A stretch of DNA of 64,000 bases from Comamonadaceae bacterium (lineage in GTDB: Bacteria > Pseudomonadota > Gammaproteobacteria > Burkholderiales > Burkholderiaceae_C): contig JAECRA010000007.1 of NCBI GenBank assembly GCA_015999985.1, positions 1-64,000 of the forward strand. The letters are read 5' to 3'. The notes under the pieces were generated by a model, which searched no databases, was not told the DNA's origin, and saw only the letters and a list, made by a program, of their open reading frames with translations. The position numbers and the translations under genes were made by a program. Shown piece by piece: positions 25,600 through 35,265 of the stretch. Positions within the stretch are counted from its first letter, which is position 1, and each line of letters opens with the position of its first letter.

Positions 25600-28035
25600 A
25601 TGCAGTTTCCTGAATCCTGGCTGCGCCAATTCTGCAATCCACCGCTATCGACCCAGCAATTGGCTGATGCCCTTACGATGGCCGGCCTGGAAGTCGAAGA
25701 AGTGAGCGCCGTTGCGCCGCCTTTCTCCAAGATCGTCGTCGGTGAGATCAAACAAGCCGAACAGCACCCCAATGCCGACCGCCTGCGCGTATGCCAGGTG
25801 GATGTTGGCCAACCGGAGTTGCTGAACATTGTGTGCGGCGCACCCAATGCGCGTGTGGGCATCAAGGTACCTTGCGCGCTCGTCGGAGCCGAATTGCCGC
25901 CAGGCGAAGATGGCAAGCCCTTCCTCATCAAGACTGGCAAACTGCGCGGCGTTGAGAGCCAGGGCATGCTTTGCTCCGCCCGCGAACTGAAACTGTCCGA
26001 AGACCATGGCGGTTTGCTGGAACTCGCGGCCGACACGCCCGTAGGCAAGGACATTCGTGAAGTGCTTGCACTTGATGAAGCGCTGTTCACCCTCAAACTC
26101 ACTCCTAACCTGGGGCATGCGCTCAGCGTGTACGGCATTGCCCGCGAGGTGTCTGCCATTACGGGCTCGCCCTTGTTGACGCCTGAGCATCCGCCGGTGG
26201 TGACGGGCTCCACTGAGGTGCTGCCTGTCAAGATCAGTGCGCCTGATCTATGTGGTCGTTTCTCGGGCCGCGTGGTTCGCAACGTCAACACCAAGGCTGC
26301 CACACCCCAGTGGATGATTGATCGGCTGGCACGCTGCGGTCAGCGCAGTGTGACTGCCCTGGTGGACATATCGAACTACGTCATGTTCGAGTATGGACGG
26401 CCCAGTCATATATTTGATCTTGAAAAAATCCATGGCGGCCTGGACGTTCGCTGGGGCAGGGCAGGGGAGCAGCTTAAGCTCTTGAACGGCAATACCGTCA
26501 GCCTGGATGAAACTGTAGGCGTCATCGCTGACGACCAAGAGGTTGAATCGTTGGCTGGCATCATGGGCGGCGACTCCACTGCAGTGTCGGATGACACGCA
26601 ACACGTCTACGTCGAAGCCGCTTTCTGGTGGCCCGATGCGGTTGCAGGCCGTTCTCGCAGATTCAATTTCAGCACCGATGCCGGACACCGTTTCGAGCGA
26701 GGAGTCGACCCTGCGCTGACCGTTGCGCACATTGAGCGCATCACTCAGCTGATCATCGATATCTGCGGTACTCCGGCCACCGTGTGCGGGCCTGTGGATG
26801 ACCTTCAGCCCAATATGCCCACCCCGCAGCCGGTCACGCTGCGAGTGGCTCGTGCATCCAAAGTGATTGGCATGCCGCTCACGCAGGCTGAATGTGCGGA
26901 TGCGCTGGGTCGCCTCGGCCTGACCTTGCAAGAGGGTGAAGGCACGATCACGGTTGTACCACCCGCATACCGATTCGATCTGCGCATAGAAGAAGATCTG
27001 ATCGAAGAAGTTGCTCGCCTGATCGGCTTTCAGCAATTGCCCACCACGCCACCTTTGGCGCCGATTGTTCCGAACGTTCGTTCTGAGTCACGTCGCAGCC
27101 CGTTTGCTGTACGGCGCATGCTCGCAGGCTTGGGTTACCTCGAAACCATCAATTTTAGTTTTGTAGAAGAAAGCTGGGAGAAGGATCTTGCCGGCAACTC
27201 GGACCCCATTCGCCTGCTTAATCCTATTGCCAGCCAGATGAGCGTCATGCGCTCTTCGTTGGTGGGGTCGTTACTACAGGTGGTCAAGCACAACACCAAT
27301 CGCCGGGCCGATCGTGTGCGTGCTTTCGAAATAGGTCGTGCGTTCTTTCGTGATGCCTCTGTCAAGACGTCCGACACCGCTGTGCAAGGCATTCGTCAGC
27401 CGTTGCGGATCGGTGCTGTCGCTTACGGACCGGAAGGTCAGCAGGGCTGGGAAGGGCGGCAGGCTCCCGCAGATTTCTACGATGCCAAAGGTGACGTTGA
27501 GGCGCTGCTAGCACCTCGCCAGCCCGAATTTGAACCCGTTTCGCACCCTGCCTTGCATCCTGGCCGCTCGGCAGCCGTCCTGCTGGACGGCGTTGCAATC
27601 GGCTTCGTGGGTGAATTGCACCCGCGGTGGCGCCAAAGCTGGGAGTTTGCGCAAGCCCCTGTGGTGTTCGAGCTCGATCTTGAAGCTGTGTTGTCGCGTG
27701 CGATGCCACAAGCGCAGGCAGTGACACGGCACCAGCCCGCCGAACGGGATCTGGCCGTAGTTGTGCCTGAAGCGGTAACACATGCACAATTGATGCAAGT
27801 CATATGGAATGTGTCTACGGAGGGTTTGCTGCGGGATGCTGTCCTTTTCGACGTCTATCGCCCCAAGGCCGACTCCACTTCTGCAGGCGGGCTCTCAGCC
27901 GGAGAGAAGAGTCTGGCGGTGCGATTTACCCTCAGCAGCGCTGAAGCCACCTTGACCGATGAACGTATCGATGCGGTGATGCAGTCTTTATCGGCAGCGC
28001 TTCAACGCGAATTGGGCGGCAGGCTTCGGGCTTGA
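25600..28035 (+). CDS. pheT: Phenylalanine-tRNA ligase beta subunit
   Basis: Full-length 811-residue beta subunit: N-terminal segment [14 protein letters not shown], tRNA-binding EMAP/OB domain with [20 protein letters not shown]3/B4 editing domain (about 215-390, ending GVDPAL), B5 domain (about 410-480), the catalytic-like fold and a C-terminal anticodon-binding FDX-ACB domain with [20 protein letters not shown]. It recognises tRNA-Phe and hydrolyses mischarged Tyr-tRNA-Phe. Ends 44 bp before the ihfA start. Confidence 0.98.
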   Translation: MQFPESWLRQFCNPPLSTQQLADALTMAGLEVEEVSAVAPPFSKIVVGEIKQAEQHPNADRLRVCQVDVGQPELLNIVCGAPNARVGIKVPCALVGAELPPGEDGKPFLIKTGKLRGVESQGMLCSARELKLSEDHGGLLELAADTPVGKDIREVLALDEALFTLKLTPNLGHALSVYGIAREVSAITGSPLLTPEHPPVVTGSTEVLPVKISAPDLCGRFSGRVVRNVNTKAATPQWMIDRLARCGQRSVTALVDISNYVMFEYGRPSHIFDLEKIHGGLDVRWGRAGEQLKLLNGNTVSLDETVGVIADDQEVESLAGIMGGDSTAVSDDTQHVYVEAAFWWPDAVAGRSRRFNFSTDAGHRFERGVDPALTVAHIERITQLIIDICGTPATVCGPVDDLQPNMPTPQPVTLRVARASKVIGMPLTQAECADALGRLGLTLQEGEGTITVVPPAYRFDLRIEEDLIEEVARLIGFQQLPTTPPLAPIVPNVRSESRRSPFAVRRMLAGLGYLETINFSFVEESWEKDLAGNSDPIRLLNPIASQMSVMRSSLVGSLLQVVKHNTNRRADRVRAFEIGRAFFRDASVKTSDTAVQGIRQPLRIGAVAYGPEGQQGWEGRQAPADFYDAKGDVEALLAPRQPEFEPVSHPALHPGRSAAVLLDGVAIGFVGELHPRWRQSWEFAQAPVVFELDLEAVLSRAMPQAQAVTRHQPAERDLAVVVPEAVTHAQLMQVIWNVSTEGLLRDAVLFDVYRPKADSTSAGGLSAGEKSLAVRFTLSSAEATLTDERIDAVMQSLSAALQRELGGRLRA

Positions 28036-28079
28036 ACGTCATTTTTTCGAATCCAATAAGAAGAGGGAGCGAGAGCGTC

Positions 28080-28415
28080 ATGGAACTATCGGTTGAGAGC
28101 CTGGAAATATCGGCTTTGACCAAAGCGCAGCTTGCTGAAGTTCTGTTCGAGCAAATCGGACTGAACAAACGCGAGTCAAAAGACATGATCGATGCATTTT
28201 TCGATCTGATCAGCCAGCGTTTGATTTCCGGAGAGGAAGTCAAGTTGTCGGGCTTTGGAAACTTTCAGATCCGGGTGAAGGCGCCGCGCCCTGGTCGCAA
28301 CCCTCGAACGGGCGAGCTCATTCCTATCGAGGCTCGGCGGGTCATCACGTTTCATGCCAGCCAGAAACTGAAGGACCAGGTGCAAGCAGATTTTGCGGCC
28401 AACCCCGAAACCTGA
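28080..28415 (+). CDS. ihfA: Integration host factor subunit alpha
   Basis: A 111-residue DNA-bending HU/IHF protein. ATG 28080 ([20 protein letters not shown]) is preferred over the upstream TTG overlapping the pheT stop. It has the core [33 protein letters not shown] and the DNA-inserting arm [19 protein letters not shown]. The N terminus is about ten residues longer than in E. coli, as is usual in Burkholderiales. Pairs with IhfB, encoded elsewhere. Placement after pheT is conserved across proteobacteria. Confidence 0.95.
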   Translation: MELSVESLEISALTKAQLAEVLFEQIGLNKRESKDMIDAFFDLISQRLISGEEVKLSGFGNFQIRVKAPRPGRNPRTGELIPIEARRVITFHASQKLKDQVQADFAANPET

Positions 28416-28732
28416 TCGTTTCTTTTTGCCTCTCGCCAGCTGTGCGAGAGGCCGGTTTGGTCGATGTGTCTGTTGAAGCAGCGCATTCTCCCTGTCCAAG
28501 CCGTTTGCCTGAAGCGCCTGAACCCTATTGCATTCTGTATGTTTGCTACCAAACGCTCGCTCAGGACCGTTTCTGAGGGTGTTCATTTGTTTCGGTTGTT
28601 CAATACCTTGGCCATTTAGCCCCACGATACTGATTACAAAGTCACATCTTGGCTCTTTCCCTGTAGCGGTATTGCTCAACTTGCGCTACTCTTTCGGATG
28701 GTCGCGCAAGGTCTTGTAGGTCACTAGGTTAA
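28416..28732. other. Intergenic region between ihfA and merR-type gene
   Basis: 317 bp without a gene. A hairpin with 9 bp perfect arms lies at 28428-28436/28444-28452 just after ihfA, but has no T run behind it. A shorter CTCAG/CTGAG inverted repeat lies near 28560. No tRNA was found here or after the MerR gene. Confidence 0.5.
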
Positions 28733-29203
28733 ATGGAGAACGCACTCCCCCCCATCCCGGCGAAGCGCTATTTCACTATTGGTGAGGTGGCGGAGTTGTG
28801 TGGCGTCAAGCCTCACGTGCTGCGCTATTGGGAACAGGAATTCACGCAGTTGCGCCCCATGAAGCGACGGGGCAACCGCCGCTATTACCAGCACCATGAA
28901 GTGCTGATGATCCGGCGTATTCGCGGCCTCCTGTATGACCAGGGCTTCACCATCAATGGTGCGCGCCACAAGCTTCAGGAACTCGCTCAGACCGAACGTG
29001 AGCGCAACAGGACAAATGGCTTCGGTATCCCCGTGATGAACGCTCTGGATCCGGAAGAGTCAGTGTCGGGTGAATCGCTCGATTTGTCTGAACAGGGCGA
29101 TGGCGAAACTGATTTGGTGTTGGAAGAAGGTCTTGTGCCCGAGCAGATCCGCCAGGTCGAGCGGGAATTGAAAGCCATACGCGACCTGCTGACGGTTTTC
29201 TGA
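28733..29203 (+). CDS. MerR family transcriptional regulator
   Basis: A 156-residue protein with an N-terminal winged MerR domain: YFTIGEVAELCGVKPHVLRY followed by WEQEFTQLRPMKRRGNRRYY and LMIRRIRGLLYDQGFTINGA. The C-terminal half is acidic and has no metal-binding cysteines, so it belongs to the MlrA-like uncharacterised group usually found next to ihfA in this order. The target is unknown. The ATG is preceded by a weak ribosome site. Confidence 0.9.
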   Translation: MENALPPIPAKRYFTIGEVAELCGVKPHVLRYWEQEFTQLRPMKRRGNRRYYQHHEVLMIRRIRGLLYDQGFTINGARHKLQELAQTERERNRTNGFGIPVMNALDPEESVSGESLDLSEQGDGETDLVLEEGLVPEQIRQVERELKAIRDLLTVF

Positions 29204-29343
29204 ACTATTGACTTTCGCGAACCGGGTGTTTCACCTGGGACTGCCAAGCTCCAGCTTGGCATTGCAGCGTTCCCAGACCCCATCAGCTTTCCGACCTGAA
29301 CCCACGCCTCTGAGGCGGTGCCACCCCAGAAACGCATCCAAAC

Positions 29344-30543
29344 CTACTTACTAGCTGCAGGGCTGCCTCCAAGCAACGCGTCCGTGTGCTCACCCAGGGA
29401 AGGCGCACCAGCTTGCAAACCAGAGTCTTCCCCTGCCAGCCTGAAGCCAAGCCCAGGTGTGCGAACCGTGCGGTCCCCTTGCGCATAGCGCCGGATCGGA
29501 AGCGGCAACTTTGATCCGCCTTCAACTTCGTCCAGGAATTCTCCCAGCCGTCTCACCCGTGCCGCAGGAACACCTACCGCATTGAGCTGCTCTTCCATGT
29601 CCTTGGCAGAGCGCTGTGCAAACGCGGCGTTGAATTGCTGGCGTACATAGTCCATGTCCCTGGCAACCACAAATCCTCCCCCAGGGACGTTGAATGCCCC
29701 CAGGTCAAGCGCGTTACCGTCATCACACAGATGCTCCAGCCCAAGCACTCTGGTCAGTTTGCGAAACTGAGCAGGCGTGTTGGCTGCGGTAGATAACCAA
29801 CCGTCATTGCAGCGGTAAGTGTCGGCTGTGGGGCTACCTGTGTAGCCCCGGTTGCCCACCCGCTGAGGTTCCACCCGCTGAGTCAGGAAAGCGCTCGCGT
29901 TCGGGTACATAAGCGTCATGGCTGCTTGCACCATGGACACATCAATGAGTGCGCCCGTGCCATCCCGGGAGCGCTGGTGCACGGCAGACACCACGGACAA
30001 GGCACCAAGCAGGCCCGCAGCGACGTCAATCACGGGAAACCCCACCTTGAGTGGCGGTGCGTCCGCCGAGTCGCCGGACATCATCATCATGCCCGTGAGC
30101 GCCTGCACCACATGATCGTATGCGCCGCGCCCTGACCATTCCCCCTCTTGCCCATAGCCAGAGATGGAGCAGTAGATGATGTCTGGCTTGACCGCTTTGA
30201 TGCTCTCATAGTCCAAACCATACTTGGCGACCACACCTGGGCGGAAATTCTCGATGAAGACATCCGCGCTAGCTGCTAAGTTGCGTACAGCCTGATGGCC
30301 CTCGGGTGTTCGGATATCAATAGCCATTGATTTCTTACCGGCGTTGAAAGTCACAAACCCGGTAGGCGTATCTCCCTCCGCAGGATTGGCTTTGCTGGAG
30401 CGCATGACGTCCCCGCCAGCCGGTGTTTCTATCTTGATCACCTCGGCGCCGAACTGCGCAAGGTAGAAGGACGCCATGGGCCCGGCGATCACATGGGAAA
30501 GATCAAGAACCCGAATGCCTGCAAGTGGCAGCATGTTCGTCAT
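29344..30543 (-). CDS. CaiB/BaiF family CoA transferase
   Basis: A 399-residue class III CoA transferase. Signatures are LAGIRVLDLSHVIAGPMASF, YLAQFGAEVIKIETPAGGD, the putative catalytic Asp region NPAEGDTPTGFVTFNAGKKS, SADVFIENFRPGVVAKYGLD and CSISGYGQEGEWSGRGAYDH. It moves CoA between carboxylic acids such as oxalate, succinate, carnitine or aromatic acids. ATG 30543 with GGAGG nine bases upstream is preferred over the longer frame to 30591, which would overlap the Bug gene. It follows Bug 4 by five bases and is probably co-transcribed. Confidence 0.92.
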   Translation of the reverse strand: MTNMLPLAGIRVLDLSHVIAGPMASFYLAQFGAEVIKIETPAGGDVMRSSKANPAEGDTPTGFVTFNAGKKSMAIDIRTPEGHQAVRNLAASADVFIENFRPGVVAKYGLDYESIKAVKPDIIYCSISGYGQEGEWSGRGAYDHVVQALTGMMMMSGDSADAPPLKVGFPVIDVAAGLLGALSVVSAVHQRSRDGTGALIDVSMVQAAMTLMYPNASAFLTQRVEPQRVGNRGYTGSPTADTYRCNDGWLSTAANTPAQFRKLTRVLGLEHLCDDGNALDLGAFNVPGGGFVVARDMDYVRQQFNAAFAQRSAKDMEEQLNAVGVPAARVRRLGEFLDEVEGGSKLPLPIRRYAQGDRTVRTPGLGFRLAGEDSGLQAGAPSLGEHTDALLGGSPAASK

Positions 30544-30548
30544 GAGCT

Positions 30549-31520
30549 TCAACCTCCGGTTACGTTGCCTTTGCGGATGATCTCTGCCCATTTGGAGTTT
30601 TCCGCATGGACAAACTTGGAATAGGCCGCAGGGCTTTCACTCGTCTCCACCTCGCTGCCCCCATCGCGTGCCTTGGCCTGAACGGCTGGTGACTTCAAGG
30701 CTTTGTTGATGGCTGCATGCACCTGGTTGATGATGTCTGGCGGCGTCTTCGCGGGTGCCCAAAGACCGGACCATGATTCCTGAATGGTCAGTGGATCACC
30801 GGTCAACTCGTGCATCGTGGGTATGTCAGGTAGCTCAGGCAAGCGCTTGGTGCTTGTGACCGCCAGCGCGCGGACTTTTCCGCCTTTGACCTGAGGCACC
30901 GCGGTTCCAGCGGTAGGAAAGGCAAACTGCGTATCTCCACGCAGAAGAGATGCTGTGATCTCCACTGACCCACGCAGCGGAATGTGCATGACCTGCAAAC
31001 CCTTGAGAGCGGCGAAGGTCGCCGCCGCCAGGTGTGCGCCGGTTCCTACACCGCCCGAACCATAGTTGAACCTGCCTGGCGCGGCCTTTGCAGCGGCAGC
31101 CAGTTGATCCAAGTTTTTGTATGGGGAGTCGCTAGGGACTATGAGAATCGAGGGCGAGGTCGACATGTTTCCTGCAAACGCGAAATCCTTCAATGGATCA
31201 AAGCCCAGCGAAGGTTGCAGTATCTTGAGAATGAGGTGCGTACTCGATCCCATGAGCAGCGTGTAGCCGTCTGCGGGCGCTGCGGCGACGAACTGGGCCG
31301 CCAGAACTCCTGCGGCTCCCACTTTGTTCTCCACCACGATCGACTGCCCTATAGCCTCCCCAAGCGCGGGCGCCATCTGCCGCATGAGCACATCCGGGCC
31401 GCCTCCCGCGGCGTAGGGAACGATCACCCGAACGGGGCGATTCGGGTAAGTAGATGCCCAGGCAGCCCCGGCGGGTAGCGCCAGGGCAGAGGCTGCCATG
31501 CAGAAGCTGCGTCGTTTCAT
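30549..31520 (-). CDS. Bug family periplasmic solute-binding protein 4
   Basis: A 323-residue secreted binding protein starting at ATG 31520 behind AGGAGACATC. The signal peptide ends AAWAST near residue 22, followed by YPNRPVRVIVPYAAGGGPDV, GQSIVVENKVGAAGVLAAQF, SLGFDPLKDFAF and MHIPLRGSVEITASLLRGD. Partner of the CaiB-type CoA transferase, a common Bug arrangement in Burkholderiales: uptake of a carboxylate followed by CoA activation. Divergent from the LysR gene at 31615, which probably controls it. Confidence 0.92.
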   Translation of the reverse strand: MKRRSFCMAASALALPAGAAWASTYPNRPVRVIVPYAAGGGPDVLMRQMAPALGEAIGQSIVVENKVGAAGVLAAQFVAAAPADGYTLLMGSSTHLILKILQPSLGFDPLKDFAFAGNMSTSPSILIVPSDSPYKNLDQLAAAAKAAPGRFNYGSGGVGTGAHLAAATFAALKGLQVMHIPLRGSVEITASLLRGDTQFAFPTAGTAVPQVKGGKVRALAVTSTKRLPELPDIPTMHELTGDPLTIQESWSGLWAPAKTPPDIINQVHAAINKALKSPAVQAKARDGGSEVETSESPAAYSKFVHAENSKWAEIIRKGNVTGG

Positions 31521-31557
31521 GATGTCTCCTATGTGGTTTTTCACCACTGTAGGCTTG

Positions 31558-31581
31558 TTATCTGATTCCAGGAACTGATAA
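31558..31581. promoter_or_regulatory. Inverted repeat in the Bug 4/LysR divergent region
   Basis: TTATC (31558-31562) and GATAA (31577-31581) enclose an inner TTCC/GGAA pair, forming a 24 bp interrupted dyad in the 94 bp between the divergent starts. This is the T-N11-A-rich type of site that LysR regulators bind; the assignment is inferred. Confidence 0.45.
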
Positions 31582-31614
31582 ATTTCTATTTACTGATAGC
31601 TTTTTGGAATTGGC

Positions 31615-32580
31615 ATGGAAAACCCTGACTCGATCAACACAGGCGATGAAGAGCGTTTAAGACGGCTGGTTCTAAGGCTTCGGTTCAGGCACTTGCAACT
31701 TTTGGCTGCGTTGCGAAAGGCCGCAAGCCTGCATGCCGCAGCCAAGCTGTTGCACCTGACCCAGCCATCGCTCAGCAAGATGCTTCACGAAGTGGAGCTG
31801 GCGTTTGGTCAACCTCTTTTCGAGCGCACCGCGAGGGGTTTGGATCCCACACCGGCGGGCAATTCGGCAATGCATGGCGCCGAGATGCTGCTGGGCGAGC
31901 TTGATCGCCTGTCCCGCGAGCTCAGTAGTCAGCCACCACAATTGTTGCTGCGGATTGGCATGCCCCCATTCGTCGCGCATTCGCTGATGCCCCTGGTCCT
32001 CGTCGAACTTCGAAGCATGTACAAGGAAGTCAGAGTGGAACTGACGGAAGGAGGCGTACCCGGTTTGCACCGAATGCTGCTCGATGGCAAGCTCGATGCG
32101 CTGGTCACCAGCTTTGCCAGCGACATGTCAGAGACGGAAGGGTTGAAATTCGAGCGTCTCAAAACCACTCGTATCTCGGTCGTGGCAGCTGCGTCTCATC
32201 CCTTGGCGAGCAAACGCCAGATCAGTTGGGCCATGCTCTCAGAAGAACCTTGGATTCTCCCGCCGCAGGACTCCCGGGTAAGGCGCTTTGTGAACGACAT
32301 GTTCGCGCAGGCTGGTCGTATTACTCCCAACCCGATGATCGAGTCATCCAACCCCATCACCAACCTGCGGTTCGTGGCCGCAGGACTTGGGCTTGCGGCG
32401 GTCCCTCAGGAATGCTTGCGACTCGTGGAAAACCCTGATGCCATCGCCAGCCTTCAGCTTCGAAAGCGCTTGCCCGAGAGCATTCTCGCGCTTGTTCATA
32501 GAACTGACCTGCGTCATCCGCGCATGCAGATTTTTAGAGACGCTCTATGGAAGGCGGGCCAAAACAAGGCGGTTTTCTGA
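31615..32580 (+). CDS. LysR family transcriptional regulator
   Basis: A 321-residue LysR regulator. The N-terminal winged helix (residues about 20-80, RHLQLLAALRKAASLHAAAK and LLHLTQPSLSKMLHEVELAF) is followed by a two-lobed effector-binding domain (about 100-310, with RIGMPPFVAHSLMPLVLVEL). It lies between the divergent Bug 4-CaiB unit and the downstream hydro-lyase operon and could regulate both. The ATG at 31615 has no strong ribosome site. Confidence 0.92.
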   Translation: MENPDSINTGDEERLRRLVLRLRFRHLQLLAALRKAASLHAAAKLLHLTQPSLSKMLHEVELAFGQPLFERTARGLDPTPAGNSAMHGAEMLLGELDRLSRELSSQPPQLLLRIGMPPFVAHSLMPLVLVELRSMYKEVRVELTEGGVPGLHRMLLDGKLDALVTSFASDMSETEGLKFERLKTTRISVVAAASHPLASKRQISWAMLSEEPWILPPQDSRVRRFVNDMFAQAGRITPNPMIESSNPITNLRFVAAGLGLAAVPQECLRLVENPDAIASLQLRKRLPESILALVHRTDLRHPRMQIFRDALWKAGQNKAVF

Positions 32581-32705
32581 CTGCCGAGAACGTCATGTCA
32601 AATTTCATCTGTTGAAAAGTACAGAAAATCAGCTTGTTCTGGCGGCCTTGCAGACGCATCATTCAGTACGGAGACAAATCCGCTTTACTGCTGCAAGCCA
32701 CATCT

Positions 32706-33578
32706 ATGCCAATAGACAGCGCCACCATCAAGGCGGTTACCGCTAATCTTTACGAGCGCTCGCTCAAGAAAATTCCTGACGACACGCGACGCGTGCTCGC
32801 TACGACCGAAGCGCGCGAAACAAACCCCACAGCCAAGCGCACCATCACCATGATGCTGGAAAGCGCGGACTCGGCTGCGGGCAATGGGCAGCTCATTTGC
32901 AGCGACGTAGGCATTCCCACTTACAGCATCAAGGTAGGCACTCGCGTGCAGTTTGCAGGGCCCGTGCGCCAGGCCATCACCGAAGGCTTTGCGGAACTGG
33001 CGGCCAACATGAATCCGCCCATCCTGAAGATGGTTACGCACCCCTTGACGCACGAGCGGAGCTACGCTGGCAAGGACATTCCCATCGTCAGTTTCGACAT
33101 GGTCGATGACGTTGATTACATGGACATTGTCTGCGCCCCCAAAGCCATGGGAACCGGTCGTTGGGAGGCTGTCGAAGCCTTCGTCTATCCCACTGAGGAA
33201 GACGTGGAGAAATACGTGCTTGACGTGGTATTGCGCGCAGGCTCACAGCCTTGCCTGCCTATTGTCGTGGGTGTGGGCATAGGAGGCACGTTCGATCAAG
33301 CCACACGCCTGGCCAAGGAAGCGGTGCTCCGTCCGCACGGCAAGGCTCAAACTGATCCTCTGCTGGAGCGCATGGAAAAACGCCTGCTCAATGCCATCAA
33401 TGAAATGGGATTTGGCGCAATGGGAACAGGTGGTGACACCAGTGCGATGGCCGTCAACGTGGACTATTCTGCAAGCCACGGATTCGTGCCGGTAGCAGTG
33501 TGCTTCAACTGCTGGATCAATCGCAGGACCGCCGCGCGCATACACGGTGACGGGCGCGTGGAAATGCTGTACGAATGA
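32706..33578 (+). CDS. Fe-S hydro-lyase alpha subunit, tartrate dehydratase/fumarase type
   Basis: A 290-residue alpha subunit of a two-subunit class I fumarase/L(+)-tartrate dehydratase enzyme. Three cysteines likely to hold a [4Fe-4S] cluster lie in GQLICSDVGIPTYSIK, DIVCAPKAMGTGRWEA and AVCFNCWINRRTAARI; VGVGIGGTFDQATRLAKEA is also conserved. ATG 32706 (MPIDSATIKAV) is preferred over the longer frame to 32634. It adds or removes water from a hydroxy-dicarboxylate. It begins the seven-gene operon and overlaps its beta subunit by ATGA. The substrate is not fixed by sequence. Confidence 0.92.
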   Translation: MPIDSATIKAVTANLYERSLKKIPDDTRRVLATTEARETNPTAKRTITMMLESADSAAGNGQLICSDVGIPTYSIKVGTRVQFAGPVRQAITEGFAELAANMNPPILKMVTHPLTHERSYAGKDIPIVSFDMVDDVDYMDIVCAPKAMGTGRWEAVEAFVYPTEEDVEKYVLDVVLRAGSQPCLPIVVGVGIGGTFDQATRLAKEAVLRPHGKAQTDPLLERMEKRLLNAINEMGFGAMGTGGDTSAMAVNVDYSASHGFVPVAVCFNCWINRRTAARIHGDGRVEMLYE

Positions 33579-34207
33579 GCGCCGCGATGAGCCGTTTACA
33601 CGAATTGAAGCTTCCTCTTTCAGACGCGCAAGTGCGCGAACTGAAAGTGGGCGATATGGTCACCGTCACGGGACCTGTGACTGTGAGCATTGGCATACCC
33701 ACGCACAAGCGTATGGCCGAGGCTGCTCGAGCCAGAACACCTTTGCCCGTGGATATTCGCGGTGGAGCCTTCTTTCACCTGAGTACTTTCGTACGGGAAC
33801 AAGATGGCATATCGACACCGCTGTATCTCAATCCCAGTACCAGCACACGCTACAACGCCTGGATGCCCAACATCGTCCGAGGCCTCGGTCCGCGTCTGGT
33901 GGGAGGCAAGGGCGGTTTGGATCAAAACAGCGTGGCTGCGTTGCGAGAGTGTGGCTGTGTGTATTTGTCGTTCCTCGGTGGCGGTAGTCCACTTCTTTCG
34001 CGTGCTCTTCGTGGTGTGCATAGCTCGCACTGGAATGAGTACATCTCGCAATTTCGCTTGCTGACGCTGGACGTCGAAGCACTCGGACCCGCGACGGTGT
34101 CAATTGATTCTCTGGGCAACAGCGCTTATGACGACCTGGCGATCCAGGCCCACTCCCGTCTGCCAGACATCCTTGAGCGTATGCGCAAGGCGCGGCAGAC
34201 CGGCTGA
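33575..34207 (+). CDS. Fe-S hydro-lyase beta subunit, tartrate dehydratase/fumarase type
   Basis: A 210-residue beta subunit matching the C-terminal domain of class I fumarases and TtdB: LKVGDMVTVTGPVTVSIGIP, THKRMAEAARARTPLPVDIR and GPRLVGGKGGLDQNSVAALR, which carries the conserved GGKGG active-site loop. The ATG overlaps the alpha-subunit stop, ensuring equal synthesis. Together the two subunits form the dehydratase that opens the operon. Confidence 0.92.
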   Translation: MSAAMSRLHELKLPLSDAQVRELKVGDMVTVTGPVTVSIGIPTHKRMAEAARARTPLPVDIRGGAFFHLSTFVREQDGISTPLYLNPSTSTRYNAWMPNIVRGLGPRLVGGKGGLDQNSVAALRECGCVYLSFLGGGSPLLSRALRGVHSSHWNEYISQFRLLTLDVEALGPATVSIDSLGNSAYDDLAIQAHSRLPDILERMRKARQTG

Positions 34208-34255
34208 GGGCTTGGGTGGATTGACAGGTTTACCTAAAAAATCAAAGGAGAACTG

Positions 34256-35233
34256 ATGAAACGTAGAACATTCAAGATGACTCTGGCCTCGTTGGCAATG
34301 GGTCTGGCCATTGGCGCGCCAGCCTTTGCCCAGAGCAACTGGCCGAACAAGCCTGTGCGTATATTGGTACCGTTCCCGGCTGGTGGCAGTACTGACCTGG
34401 TGGCGCGCTACATCGCACAAGGCCTGTCGGACAAGCTGGGTCAGCAGTTCATAGTGGACAACCGCGGTGGCGCCGGCGGCAACATCGGCACTGATGCAGT
34501 CGCCAAAGCCGCACCGGATGGCTACACCATCGGCCTTTCCACGTCAGGGCCGCTGGTCAACAACAAGTTTCTCTACAAGAGCATGCCTTTCGATGCCGAC
34601 AAGGATCTCGCGCCCATTGCCCTGGTGTGCGAAATTCCGCTGGTCATTGCGAGCAACCCCAAATTGCCAGCCAAAAACCTCAAAGAGTTTGTGCAACTGG
34701 CCAAAGCCAAGCCGCAGGATTATTCGGTTGGCCAGCCGGGTAACGGCACCATTGGTCACCTTGCGCTGGAGCAGCTTTCCATGGTGACCGGCGCCAAGTT
34801 GACCACGGTGCCTTACCGCGGTGACGTTCCCGCCATGACAGACCTGTTGGGTAACAGCATTCAAGCGCTTTCAGCTCCCATCACAGCGCTTATTCCCAAT
34901 CTAAGCGCGAACAAGCTGAACGGCCTGGCTGTGACGTCTTCCGCCCGCTACCCTGGATTGCCCAATATTCCTACAGCCAAGGAGCAGGGGATCGATATGG
35001 TGGCGACGGTATGGTTTGCAGTCGTCGGGCCTGCTGGAACGCCGCCCGCCATCATTGAAAAACTCAATGCTGAGATCAACGCCATCTTGGCCACTGCCTA
35101 CGGGAAGGCCAAGCTGCAGCAGTACGGCGCGGTGGTAAACACCGGCTCGCCGGATTTGCTTCGCAAGATGATGAACGAAGACTCCAAGCGCTGGCAAAAG
35201 GTAATTTCCACGGCTGGCATTTCCCTTAACTGA
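34256..35233 (+). CDS. Bug family periplasmic solute-binding protein 5
   Basis: A 325-residue secreted protein: signal peptide (residues 1-23, ending PAFAQS), NWPNKPVRILVPFPAGGSTD, GQQFIVDNRGGAGGNIGTDA, SMPFDADKDLAPIA and VPYRGDVPAMTDLLGNSI. AAAGGAG precedes ATG 34256. It is embedded within the operon between the hydro-lyase and the amidohydrolase, so its ligand is probably the carboxylate that the operon degrades. Confidence 0.93.
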   Translation: MKRRTFKMTLASLAMGLAIGAPAFAQSNWPNKPVRILVPFPAGGSTDLVARYIAQGLSDKLGQQFIVDNRGGAGGNIGTDAVAKAAPDGYTIGLSTSGPLVNNKFLYKSMPFDADKDLAPIALVCEIPLVIASNPKLPAKNLKEFVQLAKAKPQDYSVGQPGNGTIGHLALEQLSMVTGAKLTTVPYRGDVPAMTDLLGNSIQALSAPITALIPNLSANKLNGLAVTSSARYPGLPNIPTAKEQGIDMVATVWFAVVGPAGTPPAIIEKLNAEINAILATAYGKAKLQQYGAVVNTGSPDLLRKMMNEDSKRWQKVISTAGISLN

Positions 35234-35265
35234 TTACCCTCAGCTTCTGATCCAGGATTCTTTTC

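Noticed and set aside
28416-29343. tRNA-Pro, sometimes found near ihfA/merR in this order
   Set aside because: No acceptor-arm pairing or T-loop GTTCGAA pattern was found in either gap.
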